DNA of 64,000 nucleotides from Oscillospiraceae bacterium (GTDB lineage Bacteria; Bacillota; Clostridia; Oscillospirales; Ruminococcaceae). The notes beneath the pieces were generated by a model that did no database searches, was not told where the DNA came from, and was given only the letters and a program-made list of their open reading frames with translations. The position numbers and the translations under genes are program-made. This document shows, one piece after another, positions 42,159 to 51,338 of this stretch (the stretch's first letter is position 1; the number at the start of each line of letters is the position of its first letter). The DNA lies in the NCBI GenBank assembly GCA_902363145.1, contig CABIZB010000001.1:1-64000 (forward strand). Direction: 5' to 3'.

Positions 42159-43829
42159 ATGGCTATGATGAACGAAATGGAATACAGAACAATCGGTTCG
42201 GCACTTGCCGGAGGGTATCGTGCAGCGGTCTATTGCAGGCTGTCAAAGGACGATGACCTGCAAGGCGAAAGTGCCAGTATCGCAAACCAGCGTGATATGC
42301 TGGAAAAATACTGCGAAAAGCAGGGATGGGAGGTTGTGGCAGTCTATCAGGACGATGGCTTCACAGGTCTTAACATGGAACGTCCTGATTTACAGAGAAT
42401 GTTGAGAGCCATTGAGCGCAGGCAAATCAACCTTGTCATCACGAAAGACCTCAGCCGACTGGGGCGTAACTATCTGCAAACAGGGCATTTGATTGAGGAC
42501 TTTTTCCCAAGAAACGGTGTCCGCTATATCGCCATGAATGACGGTATCGACACTCTGCGGGATAACAACGATATTGCCCCGTTCAAGAATATCCTGAACG
42601 AGATGTACAGCAAGGATATTTCCAAGAAAGTCCATTCATCTTATCTTCTGAAAGCGCAGAAAGGACAGTTTACCGGGTGTCTTGCCCCGTTTGGGTATCG
42701 GAAAGACCCGGAGGACAAAAACCATCTGCTCATTGACGAGGAAACCGCCCCGATTGTGCGGCTGATTTTCGGATATGCCCTAAACGGTCATGGTCCGAAC
42801 TATATCCGCAGACGGCTGGAGGAAGAAAAAATCCCCTGCCCCACATGGTGGAACCGGGAACGGGGGCTTCGCAATACCCGCACCAAATGGGAAAAGAAAG
42901 ACCCGGAAAACGGGCGGTATATGTGGGACTTTTCCGTTATCAAAGACCTTTTGATGAATCCCGTTTACACTGGGGCGATTGCTTCCCAGAAAAAGGACTA
43001 CCGTTTCAAAATCGGCACGATTGGGGAAAAGAAGCCGGAGGACTGGATTGTAGTGGAAGGACAGCATGAACCGCTGATTGACCGCATGAGCTTTGACATT
43101 GTGCAGAACAAGCTGAAATCCCGCCAGCGTCCGGGGCAGACCAATGAAATCAGCCTGTTTGCCGGACTGATAAAATGCGGCGAGTGTGGGAAGTCTCTGA
43201 CGGTACGCTACACAAACGCAAAACATCCCCAGCAGATTTACTCCTGCAAGACCTACAATGCCTTTGGAAAGAACCACTGCACCCAGCACCGGATTGATTA
43301 TGACACCCTTTACAGTCATGTGCTGCGGAAAATCCGGGAATGTGCCAGAGCTGCCCTGATGGACGGGAAAGCGGTTGCTGACCGCCTGACCAATACCTGT
43401 GAAGCCGAGCAGCGGGAACAGCGGGAAGCAATGGAACGCTCCCTTACAAGGGACGAGGAACGGATTGAGGTTCTGGACAAAATGGTAATGCGGCTTTATG
43501 AAGATATGATTGCAGGGCGTATCAGTGAGCAGAACTTCAACACCATGCTGGAAAAGACACAGACCGAGCAGACGGAACTTAAAACAAAAGTGTCCGAGGG
43601 CAGAAAGCGGCTGTCCGATGAAGTCCAGCTTGCCAATGACGCAAAACAATGGGTGGAAGCCATTCAGGAATACGCCAACATTACAGAACTGGACGCAGCC
43701 ACCCTCAACCGCTTAATCAAAGAAATCGTCGTGCATGAGCGCATTGACGAAGATAAAACAAGACACATTTCTATCGAAATTCATTTTAATCTCAAACCCA
43801 TCCCGGAGGTGGAACAGGTCACTGCCTGA
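42159..43829 (+). CDS. Large serine recombinase of element B
   Basis: 556 aa. Catalytic S29 (YCRLSKDDD), the DLSRLGRNYLQTG helix, a recombinase domain, zinc ribbon (CGECGKSLTVRY) and coiled-coil end are intact. It belongs to a different subgroup from the recombinases at 9513 and 31164. It ends about 90 bp before the right junction with Maff2. Confidence 0.92.
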   Translation: MAMMNEMEYRTIGSALAGGYRAAVYCRLSKDDDLQGESASIANQRDMLEKYCEKQGWEVVAVYQDDGFTGLNMERPDLQRMLRAIERRQINLVITKDLSRLGRNYLQTGHLIEDFFPRNGVRYIAMNDGIDTLRDNNDIAPFKNILNEMYSKDISKKVHSSYLLKAQKGQFTGCLAPFGYRKDPEDKNHLLIDEETAPIVRLIFGYALNGHGPNYIRRRLEEEKIPCPTWWNRERGLRNTRTKWEKKDPENGRYMWDFSVIKDLLMNPVYTGAIASQKKDYRFKIGTIGEKKPEDWIVVEGQHEPLIDRMSFDIVQNKLKSRQRPGQTNEISLFAGLIKCGECGKSLTVRYTNAKHPQQIYSCKTYNAFGKNHCTQHRIDYDTLYSHVLRKIRECARAALMDGKAVADRLTNTCEAEQREQREAMERSLTRDEERIEVLDKMVMRLYEDMIAGRISEQNFNTMLEKTQTEQTELKTKVSEGRKRLSDEVQLANDAKQWVEAIQEYANITELDAATLNRLIKEIVVHERIDEDKTRHISIEIHFNLKPIPEVEQVTA

Positions 43830-43878
43830 CCTGTCCCGCCGGGACGGTTCTCTTAAAAACACCATATAGATTTTTTGT

Positions 43879-43951
43879 ACGCCGCCGCCCGCCATCGAGC
43901 AGAGTTTTACACCTAATTGGGGATAAAACAGCTCGTCGCGGGCGGCGGCGT
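43879..43951. repeat. Inverted repeat straddling the right junction of element B
   Basis: ACGCCGCCGCCCGC (43879-43892) is the exact reverse complement of GCGGGCGGCGGCGT in Maff2 (43938-43951). The left arm with its flank reads, on the minus strand, as MAGGGV of Maff2. It indicates an inverted scrap of target sequence or an element end that mimics its target. Confidence 0.6.
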
Positions 43952-44003
43952 GGCGCTGATCGGCGTGACCCTGATCCCCCTGCTGTCCGGTCTGCTGGGC
44001 TGA
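43919..44003 (+). pseudogene. Maff2-family membrane protein, 3' part
   Basis: The frame ending at TGA 44001-44003 reads GIKQLVAGGGVALIGVTLIP then LLSGLLG, the C-terminal half of Maff2. A TAA lies in frame just upstream (43914), so it is not translated as part of a complete protein. Confidence 0.85.
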
Positions 44004-44017
44004 GTCCTATCAAAATC

Positions 44018-44067
44018 TCAGAGGCGGCTCCCGTTTCACGGCGGGAGCCACCTCTAAGGAGGTGATC
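44018..44067 (+). promoter_or_regulatory. Hairpin and full-length Shine-Dalgarno before TrbL-like gene
   Basis: GGCTCCCG / CGGGAGCC arms (within 44021-44052) form a strong stem. It is followed by AAGGAGGTGATCT (44057-44069), a near-complete anti-16S match, before GTG 44072. The stem could attenuate or stabilise the transfer mRNA. Confidence 0.55.
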
Positions 44068-44071
44068 TCCC

Positions 44072-44935
44072 GTGATAATCGACACGATCCAGGAATGGTT
44101 CAAGGAGGTGCTGATCGATGGCATCATCTCAAACCTTTCCGGGACCTTTGATACCGTGAATACGAAGGTGGCCGAGATCGCAGGCGAGGTCGGCATGACG
44201 CCCTCCGGCTGGAACGGCGGTATCTTCAACATGATCCGCAGCCTGTCCGAAACGGTCATTGTCCCCATCGCCGGCATCATCCTCACCTTCGTCATGTGCT
44301 ATGAGCTGATCCAGTTGATCGTCGAGAAAAATAATCTCCATGATTTTGACACCTGGCTTTTCTGGAAGTGGATTTTCAAGACCTTCTGCGCGGTGCTGAT
44401 CGTCACGAACACCTGGAATATCGTCATGGCGGTGTTTGACATGGCGCAGAGCGTGGTCGATCAGAGCGCAGGCGTCATCATCTCCGATGCTGGGATCGAC
44501 ATTTCCGGCGTCGTGGGTGATCTGGAAACAACGCTGGCGGACTGGAGCATCGGTTCTTTGCTGGGTCTGTGGTTTCAGAGCGTCTTTGTGGGCCTCTGCT
44601 CGCATATCCTCACCATTGCCATTTTCCTTGTAATCTACGGAAGAATGATCGAGGTGTACTTGACCGTGTCCGTGGGGCCGATCCCGTTTGCCACGATGGT
44701 CAACCGGGAATGGGGCCATACGGGGCAGAATTACTTGAAGTCCCTGCTGGCGCTTGGCTTTCAGGCATTTCTTATTATGGTCTGCGTCGGCATCTATGCG
44801 GTGCTGGTGCAGAATATCGCCGTGGGGGATGATATCACCGTGGCGATCTGGGAGTGCATGGGCTACACGGTACTGCTGTGCTACACCCTGTTCAAGACCG
44901 GCAGCCTTGCAAAAAGCCTGTTCGGGGCGCATTAA
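44072..44935 (+). CDS. TrbL/VirB6-like conjugation membrane protein
   Basis: 287 aa from GTG 44072. At least five hydrophobic helices (about 60-85, 105-125, 165-195, 200-220, 225-250) and a conserved start IIDTIQEWFKEVLIDGI. The position between Maff2 and PrgI is that of the VirB6-type channel component in Tn1549-like ICEs. Confidence 0.82.
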   Translation: MIIDTIQEWFKEVLIDGIISNLSGTFDTVNTKVAEIAGEVGMTPSGWNGGIFNMIRSLSETVIVPIAGIILTFVMCYELIQLIVEKNNLHDFDTWLFWKWIFKTFCAVLIVTNTWNIVMAVFDMAQSVVDQSAGVIISDAGIDISGVVGDLETTLADWSIGSLLGLWFQSVFVGLCSHILTIAIFLVIYGRMIEVYLTVSVGPIPFATMVNREWGHTGQNYLKSLLALGFQAFLIMVCVGIYAVLVQNIAVGDDITVAIWECMGYTVLLCYTLFKTGSLAKSLFGAH

Positions 44936-44949
44936 AGGAGGTATCAATT

Positions 44950-45354
44950 TTGGCATACGTAACGGTCCCGAAGGACCTGACAAAAATCAAAAGCAAGATG
45001 CTGTTCGGCTTGACGAAGCGGCAGCTTGTGTGTTTCGGATCGGCGGCGCTTGTGGGAGTGCCGCTTTTCTTTTTGAGCAAGGGCAGTATGGGTACGACCT
45101 CGGCGGCGCTGTGCATGATCCTTGTTATGCTCCCGTTCTTCCTGTTCGCCCTCTATGAAAAAAACGGACAAACGCTGGAAGTGATCCTGGGGCACCTAAT
45201 CCAATGCAAATTCATCCGTCCGAAGCGGCGCATCTATCAGACCAACAACGCCTATTCCGCCCTGGTGCGGCAGGCAAAACTGGAAAAGGAGGTACGGGCG
45301 ATTGCTGAAAAGAGCGGCAAAACCGGAAAACGCGCAGCCCGCCGCAAAGCGTAA
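44950..45354 (+). CDS. PrgI-family (VirB3-like) protein
   Basis: 134 aa from TTG 44950 (AGGAGGTAT). Begins AYVTVPKDLTKIKSKMLFGL and has two adjacent membrane helices (about 28-70), as in PrgI proteins of Gram-positive type IV secretion. It overlaps virB4 by 53 bases. Confidence 0.88.
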   Translation: MAYVTVPKDLTKIKSKMLFGLTKRQLVCFGSAALVGVPLFFLSKGSMGTTSAALCMILVMLPFFLFALYEKNGQTLEVILGHLIQCKFIRPKRRIYQTNNAYSALVRQAKLEKEVRAIAEKSGKTGKRAARRKA

Positions 45355-47719
45355 GCTCACGCGGGCAGAGCGAAAACAAATTGAAACCATCATCCGGCAG
45401 GCGAAGGGCGACGGCAAGCCCCATACCGTGCAGGACAGCATCCCATTTCGGAACCTGTACCCGGACGGCCTGTGCAGGCTGGACGACCGGCTTTTCTCCA
45501 AGACCATAGTCTATGAGGACGTCAACTACCGTCTGGCGGGGCCGGACGACCAGAGGGATATCTTTGAACGCCTCTGCGACTTCTATAACGGCTATGATCC
45601 CTCCATCGGCGTGCAAATGACACTGAGCAGCCGCCATGAGGACAAGAACGGAAACCTGTTCGGCATGGACGCCCAGGGCGACGCGCTGGACGATATGCGC
45701 ATGGAGGCCTCCGGCATCCTGCAAATGCAGTATGAGCGCGGCAACAATGGCTTCGCGAAAAGCAAGTATGTCACGCTGACCATCGAGGCGGAAAATCTTC
45801 CGGCGGCGCGGGCAAGGTTTTCCCGGATTGAGGCAGACACCCTGAACCGCTTCAAGGTCATGGGCGCGGGCGCAAGGGTGCTGGACGGCAAAGAGCGGCT
45901 GGCGCTGCTGCATGGTCTTCTCCATCCGGAGGGCGGACAATTCGCCTTTGAATGGGACTGGCTCCCGGCAAGCGGCCTGTCCGTCAAGGACTTTATCGCG
46001 CCTTCTTCCTTCGAGTTTGGCGAGACGCGGCGCTTCCGCATGGGCGAAATGTACGGCGCGGTGTCCTTCTTGCAGATATTGGCCCCGGAGATCCAGGACC
46101 GCATCCTCACGGACTTTATGGATGTGGAGGGAAACCTTCTCGTCACCATGCACGTCCGCGGCATCAACCAGAACGAGGCCATCAAGATGGTCAAGCGCAA
46201 GATCACCGATCTGGACGCCATGAAGATCCAGGAGCAGAAGAAGGCCGCACGCAGCGGCTACGATCTGGATATCCTCCCGTCCGACCTCTCCACCTACGGC
46301 GGCGCGGCGAAAAATCTCTTGCAGGATTTGCAGAGCCGCAACGAGCGAATGTTCAATATGACCTTCCTCATGCTGCACCTGGCGCCCACGAAGCAAAAGC
46401 TGGAGATCGCCGTTTCCCAGTCGGCCAGCGTCGCCCAGACCCACAACTGCATCCTGACCCGGCTGGACTTCCAGCAGGAGGACGGGCTTATGTCCTCGCT
46501 GCCGCTGGGCCTCAACCGTATCCAAATCGAACGGAGCCTCACCACATCGGCGCTGGCGGTATTTATCCCCTTCGTCACGCAGGAGCTTTTTATGGGCGGG
46601 GACGCCATGTATTACGGGCTCAACGCCCTGTCCGGCAACATGATCCTCTTAGACCGCAAGCAGTCCCGATGCCCCAACGGCCTTGTGTTCGGCACGCCGG
46701 GCAGTGGCAAGTCCATGAGCTGCAAGCGGGAGATCACCTATGTCATGCTGACCACGAAGGATAACGTCATCATCTGTGACCCAGAGGATGAATATTCCCC
46801 GCTGGTGAACCGGCTGGGCGGTCAGGTGATCCGTCTCTCACCCAACAGCCGCGACTATGTGAATCCGCTGGATATCAACCTCAATTACAGTGAGGAAGAA
46901 AACCCGCTGACGCTGAAAAGCGATTTCGTGCTGTCTTTCTGCGAGCTTATCATGGGCAGCAAGACGGGGCTGGAGGCTATCGAGAAAACCGTCATTGACC
47001 GGGCCGTGCAGATGATCTACCAGCCGTACTTCGCGGACCCGCGGCCGGAGAATATGCCCGTGCTGGGCGATCTGCTGGACGCGCTCATGGCACAGGGCAT
47101 CCCGGAGGCGGAGCGCGTGGCTCAGGCGCTCGACCTGTATGTAAACGGCTCGCTCAACTTCTTCAACCACCGTACCACCGTGGATATCCGCAACCGCCTT
47201 GTCTGCTTCGATATCAAGGGCCTCGGCAAGAATCTGAAAAAGCCGGGGATGCTCATTGTCCAGGACGCGGTGTGGAACACGGTCACCATCAACCGGGCTA
47301 TCGGGCGGTCCACCTGGTACTTCGTGGACGAATTTCACCTGCTCTTGAAGGAGGAACAGACGGCAGCGTACAGCGCCGAGATTTGGAAGCGTTTTAGAAA
47401 GTGGGGCGGCGTCCCGACCGGGGCGACACAGAACCCCAAAGACCTGCTTTCCTCGCCGGAGATCGAAAACATTCTGGAAAACAGCGATTTCATCTACCTG
47501 CTGAACCTGTCTGCTGGCGACCGCAAGCTGATGACGGAGCGGCTGAACATTTCCGCCGAGCAGCTTGCCTATGTGACCAACGCGGACCCCGGCAGCGGTC
47601 TTCTGTTCTTCCAGAATGTGATCCTTCCGTTCCGGGACGAGTTCCCAAAGGATACAGAGCTGTATAAACTTCTCACGACCAAGCCCAGCGAGGTCGCCCA
47701 CGACGGGGAAAGCAGATAA
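45302..47719 (+). CDS. VirB4-like conjugation ATPase
   Basis: 805 aa from TTG 45302 with GAGGT at 45288. Walker A GTPGSGKSM (about 465-473), Walker B-like WYFVDEFHLLL and the late TGATQNPKDLLSS motif are present. It matches the length of the CD1110-family VirB4 of C. difficile-type elements. It powers pilus/channel assembly. Confidence 0.92.
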   Translation: MLKRAAKPENAQPAAKRKLTRAERKQIETIIRQAKGDGKPHTVQDSIPFRNLYPDGLCRLDDRLFSKTIVYEDVNYRLAGPDDQRDIFERLCDFYNGYDPSIGVQMTLSSRHEDKNGNLFGMDAQGDALDDMRMEASGILQMQYERGNNGFAKSKYVTLTIEAENLPAARARFSRIEADTLNRFKVMGAGARVLDGKERLALLHGLLHPEGGQFAFEWDWLPASGLSVKDFIAPSSFEFGETRRFRMGEMYGAVSFLQILAPEIQDRILTDFMDVEGNLLVTMHVRGINQNEAIKMVKRKITDLDAMKIQEQKKAARSGYDLDILPSDLSTYGGAAKNLLQDLQSRNERMFNMTFLMLHLAPTKQKLEIAVSQSASVAQTHNCILTRLDFQQEDGLMSSLPLGLNRIQIERSLTTSALAVFIPFVTQELFMGGDAMYYGLNALSGNMILLDRKQSRCPNGLVFGTPGSGKSMSCKREITYVMLTTKDNVIICDPEDEYSPLVNRLGGQVIRLSPNSRDYVNPLDINLNYSEEENPLTLKSDFVLSFCELIMGSKTGLEAIEKTVIDRAVQMIYQPYFADPRPENMPVLGDLLDALMAQGIPEAERVAQALDLYVNGSLNFFNHRTTVDIRNRLVCFDIKGLGKNLKKPGMLIVQDAVWNTVTINRAIGRSTWYFVDEFHLLLKEEQTAAYSAEIWKRFRKWGGVPTGATQNPKDLLSSPEIENILENSDFIYLLNLSAGDRKLMTERLNISAEQLAYVTNADPGSGLLFFQNVILPFRDEFPKDTELYKLLTTKPSEVAHDGESR

Positions 47720-47738
47720 GGAAAGGATGGGACAAGAT

Positions 47739-48416
47739 ATGAAATATGTGATCGACAGCAAAACCTACGAAAAGCATATCCGTGACGAGGTGCATCTTTA
47801 CGGTCTGCTGCATCAGCTCGCATTCCTCGCCGGGAAGGTGAAGGACGAGGAGGACATGGCAAATCTGGTCGAGACGTCAAAGCACTACGGCGAGATCGCG
47901 GAGAAAAAGTTTGACGACTGGCTCATTCCCGGACGCTACCTGGTGTTCGGGGACCGGGATGATCTTACCGAACTGAAGGCGGCAGAGCTTACGCCGCTGA
48001 CTGCCGTACTGAAAGAGCATGATGCAAAAATCAGAGAAAAGCAGCGTGCAGCTTCCAGCAATGATCCCGCCTACATCATTTCCGGCAGCGCCTTCCGTCT
48101 GCTGGTGGGCGATCTCTTTGACCTGCTGGCGCAGTACAACTTTCTCCGCAACCGTGTTCTGGAAGTGAAAACGGAGCGGCAGCTTGCGCGGCTGCAAAAG
48201 AATCTCTCCGGCGAGAATCCGAGCATCCGAAGGATGTACCGCAGGTGGGGCTTTGCGGAGGATCAGGTCGTCACCTGCTATGACATTCTGGAGGCAACGC
48301 TGCGGCGCGCGCATCTGACGCCCTATGACCCGGAGGATGCGGCGGAGGCCGGCATCGGCTGTGGCCGCTGCTGCGCCCTCTGCGGAGATCATGCCTGCGA
48401 GGACGACTATGACTGA
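47739..48416 (+). CDS. DUF3851-family ICE protein
   Basis: 225 aa from ATG 47739 (ATG 47727 abuts its own ribosome site). Starts MKYVIDSKTYEKHIRDEV; C-terminal cysteine cluster CGRCCALCGDHAC. Always located between VirB4 and the methyltransferase in Tn1549-like elements; role unknown. Confidence 0.75.
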   Translation: MKYVIDSKTYEKHIRDEVHLYGLLHQLAFLAGKVKDEEDMANLVETSKHYGEIAEKKFDDWLIPGRYLVFGDRDDLTELKAAELTPLTAVLKEHDAKIREKQRAASSNDPAYIISGSAFRLLVGDLFDLLAQYNFLRNRVLEVKTERQLARLQKNLSGENPSIRRMYRRWGFAEDQVVTCYDILEATLRRAHLTPYDPEDAAEAGIGCGRCCALCGDHACEDDYD

Positions 48417-49431
48417 GCTGACCCATGTGAGCCTGTTTTCCGGCATCGGCGGGCTGGATCTGGCGGCGGAGGCGGCGGGCTTCCGCACTGTCTGCCAATG
48501 CGAGTGGGCGGACTATCCCTATTCCGTTCTGGAAAAGCACTGGCCGGAGGTGCCGAGATTCCGGGATATCACAACTTTTACAAAGGAGGCGTTTTTTGAA
48601 AAAACAGGACTTGAAACCGTTACCGTCCTCTCCGGCGGCTTTCCCTGCCAGCCCTTCTCCACCGCAGGACAGCGGAGGGGCTTTGCGGATGAGCGCTACC
48701 TGTGGCCGGAAATGTGCCGCGTTATTACCGAGCTGCGGCCCCGTTGGGTGCTTGGGGAAAATGTTGCTGGCTTCATCAATCTGGGCCTCGACAAAACGAT
48801 CTTTGACCTGGCAAAAGCGGGATACGCTGTTCTCCCATTCGTATTTCCGGCTTGCGGCGTCGGCGCATGGCATGAGCGCCAGCGAACTTTTATCGTCGCG
48901 GCTGATGTTTCCCACGCCCCTTGCCTCCGACAAGAACACCTGCAGGGATGCGGCCAACCTGGATGTGTACCTCTCCGACAACGGGATATTCCGCAAGGTG
49001 AACAAGAGCGGTGCGATCTGGAGCCTGAGCCTGTCGGCGGCGGTATTCTATCTGACCCCGGCAGCGTCGGAGGGCTACCGCTCCACGCTGAAACCGGCGG
49101 CGTTTCGGAACAGCGCCCCGTCTGCCAACCTGTCGGCGCAGGTGATCCGGCAGGAGCGGCCGGTATCCGAAACGGCGGCGCTGAACCCGGACTGGGTGGA
49201 ATGGCTCATGGGCTTCCCCTGGAAATGGACGGACGTATCCTCTGGGCAGCAGAGCCGGAGGACGTTCCCCGCATCACCGAAAACACCGCGGACCGCGCCC
49301 TACGGCTGAAAACTCTGGGAAACGCGGTCTGCCCGCCCCAGGCATATCCCATTTTCAAATATATCTCTATGATCGAGACGGGCGAGTGCGTGAGCATTTG
49401 TCCCTACGGAAAGGCAGGTGGTGACGCATGA
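48409..49431 (+). CDS. DNA (cytosine-5) methyltransferase, probably frameshifted
   Basis: 340 codons from ATG 48409. Motif I (SLFSGIGGLDLAAEAAG), IV (GGFPCQPFS), VI (GENVAGF), VIII (ERQRTFIVA) and X (LGNAVCPPQAYPIF) are in this frame. The stretch about 48905-49240 reads as low-complexity Gly/Pro/Glu here. In the next frame (+1) it encodes MFPTPLASDKNT, then LNPDWVEWLMGFPWKWTD, the usual target-recognition region of ICE methyltransferases. Two compensating frameshifts (about 48900 and 49240) are therefore likely; the enzyme may be inactive, or the sequence may contain errors. Confidence 0.75.
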   Translation: MTELTHVSLFSGIGGLDLAAEAAGFRTVCQCEWADYPYSVLEKHWPEVPRFRDITTFTKEAFFEKTGLETVTVLSGGFPCQPFSTAGQRRGFADERYLWPEMCRVITELRPRWVLGENVAGFINLGLDKTIFDLAKAGYAVLPFVFPACGVGAWHERQRTFIVAADVSHAPCLRQEHLQGCGQPGCVPLRQRDIPQGEQERCDLEPEPVGGGILSDPGSVGGLPLHAETGGVSEQRPVCQPVGAGDPAGAAGIRNGGAEPGLGGMAHGLPLEMDGRILWAAEPEDVPRITENTADRALRLKTLGNAVCPPQAYPIFKYISMIETGECVSICPYGKAGGDA

Positions 49432-51338
49432 AGGAATGGAAGGCCGCCGAGAAGGAGGCGCAGAAGATGACCCGTGACGGAGCCATTTCCGTCAACATGG
49501 TCACAGGCGAGGCGAGCCATGTTTCAGACCGCGCGCCGGAGCAGGACTATTCCCCCTCCGGCGATTCCACGGCGCTGGCGAGGACTGCCCTCCACCATCT
49601 GGACGACCGGCGTGTCCGGAAGTCTCAGAAGAAAAAGCGGCGGAACCGCCGCAAAGCCTACCGGGAGGGTACGGCGGCAAATAGCCGTCCATCCTCCCGT
49701 TTGCAATTCACCGAGGAGGAACGTGCCGCGCCGGAGCTGCAAAAGGCGATCCGCAAGTCCGACAAGGCGGCGGATAAGCTGGACACGGCACGGGCCGCTG
49801 TTCCCGAAAAACAGCCCTCTTTCCATCAGCCGGTGAATCCGCTGGCGCGGCCGTTACAGGAGATCGGCCACGCCGCCCATGCGAAGGTGCATGAGGTGGA
49901 GCAGGAAAATGTTGGCGTGGAGGCGGGGCACCTGACGGAGCGCGGCATGGAAAAGGCTGTCCGCTACGGAAACCGCAAACTCCAAAACTGGCAGACAGAC
50001 CGCAAGCTGAAACCCTGGCGGGAGGTATCCAGCGCAGAGCAGGCGGCGGTCCAGGCCAATGCGGAGGCGCTGTACCAAAAGGCTTTGCGGGAGAATCCGC
50101 AGCTTGCAGCCAGCAATCCTATTTCCCGGATGTGGCAGAAAAAGAAGCTACAAAAACAGTATGCCGCCGCATACCGGGCGGCGCATAGCGCCGGGGACGC
50201 GGCAGCAGCGGCGCAGACAGCATCGAAGGGCGCGAGGAAAAGCGCGGACGCGGCGAAGAAGGCCGGAGAGTTTGTTTCCAAACACAAAAAGGCGTTTCTG
50301 CTTGTGGGTGGGATCGGCCTGCTGCTGGTCATGCTGCTGGGGCTGCTGCAATCCTGTTCCTCCATCTTCGGCGGAGGCGTGTCCAACATCGTTGCGTCCT
50401 CCTATCTCTCGGAGGATGCGGACCTGCTGGCGGCAGAGGCCGCCTACTGCGCGATGGAGGATGAATTGCGGGAGTATCTGGACACCTATGAGCAGACCCA
50501 CGATTATGACGAATACCATTTTGATCTGGACGAGATCAAGCACGATCCCTATGTGCTGCTGTCCATCCTGTCGGCGCTCCATGAGGGCCAGTTCACCATT
50601 GACCAGGTACAGGACGATCTTCAAATGCTGTTCGACAAGCAATATATCCTTACCGAGACGGTCACCACGGAGACACGCTACCGCACAGAGACGAGAACGG
50701 ACAGAGAGGGCAACGAGTATGAGGTGGAAGTCCCGTACACGTATTACATCTGCACCGTGGAGCTTGAAAACTTCGATCTGAGCCATGTTCCCGTTTACAT
50801 CATGGATACGGAGACGCTTTCCATGTATGCCGTGTATATGTCCACGCTGGGGAACCGATCCGACCTGTTCCCGTCCTCCTGGTATGTGGACAAGTATATC
50901 ACGACCCCGCCGGAGGACTATGAAATCCCTGCGGAATACCTCTCCGATGAACGCTTTGCGGCGCTTATTACGGAGGCGGAAAAATACCTGGGATATCCCT
51001 ACGTCTGGGGCGGCAGCAGCCCATCCACCTCCTTTGATTGCAGCGGCTTTGTGAGCTATGTTCTGACCAACAGCGGTCTATGCAATATCGGGCGGCTGGG
51101 AGCCCAAGGCCTATACAACATTTCCACACGGGTATCTGATCCGCAGCCGGGCGACCTGGTATTTTTCGTTGGGACCTACGATACCGCGGGCATCTCCCAT
51201 GTCGGCTTCTATGTGGGGCTGGACGATGCGGGCAACCCCATGTTTCTGCACTGCGGCGACCCGATCCAGTACGCAAGGCTCAATACAAGCTACTGGCAGC
51301 AGCACTTTTACGCCTACGGCAGACCGCCGTATGATTGA
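49428..51338 (+). CDS. NlpC/P60 (C40) cell-wall hydrolase, CD1108-type
   Basis: 636 aa. A long charged N-terminal region, one membrane helix (about 285-307) and a C-terminal NlpC/P60 domain with catalytic Cys (FDCSGF, near 537), His (SHVGFYVG) and third polar residue (LHCGD). It should cut peptidoglycan to let the conjugation channel through. Its ATG overlaps the methyltransferase stop. Confidence 0.9.
   Translation: MKEWKAAEKEAQKMTRDGAISVNMVTGEASHVSDRAPEQDYSPSGDSTALARTALHHLDDRRVRKSQKKKRRNRRKAYREGTAANSRPSSRLQFTEEERAAPELQKAIRKSDKAADKLDTARAAVPEKQPSFHQPVNPLARPLQEIGHAAHAKVHEVEQENVGVEAGHLTERGMEKAVRYGNRKLQNWQTDRKLKPWREVSSAEQAAVQANAEALYQKALRENPQLAASNPISRMWQKKKLQKQYAAAYRAAHSAGDAAAAAQTASKGARKSADAAKKAGEFVSKHKKAFLLVGGIGLLLVMLLGLLQSCSSIFGGGVSNIVASSYLSEDADLLAAEAAYCAMEDELREYLDTYEQTHDYDEYHFDLDEIKHDPYVLLSILSALHEGQFTIDQVQDDLQMLFDKQYILTETVTTETRYRTETRTDREGNEYEVEVPYTYYICTVELENFDLSHVPVYIMDTETLSMYAVYMSTLGNRSDLFPSSWYVDKYITTPPEDYEIPAEYLSDERFAALITEAEKYLGYPYVWGGSSPSTSFDCSGFVSYVLTNSGLCNIGRLGAQGLYNISTRVSDPQPGDLVFFVGTYDTAGISHVGFYVGLDDAGNPMFLHCGDPIQYARLNTSYWQQHFYAYGRPPYD

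Larger units (their letters stand above)
32892..43918 (+). mobile_element. Element B: serine-recombinase mobilizable element (about 11 kb)
   Basis: Bounded by the Maff2 scrap on the left and the Maff2 3' part on the right. Left end CTAATTAGTTGG and right end CCTAATTGGGG are similar. Contents: XRE, TnpV, DUF1835 protein, divergent XRE, cysteine-rich protein, RepA-like, DUF3847, oriT, MerR, MOBQ relaxase, CHC2, VapE, iteron region, small gene, recombinase. The exact right end is uncertain because the junction holds an inverted Maff2-like stretch. Confidence 0.65.

Noticed and set aside
45212..46525. A 437-codon minus-strand open frame across virB4
   Set aside because: Shadow of the VirB4 gene; composition bias explains it.
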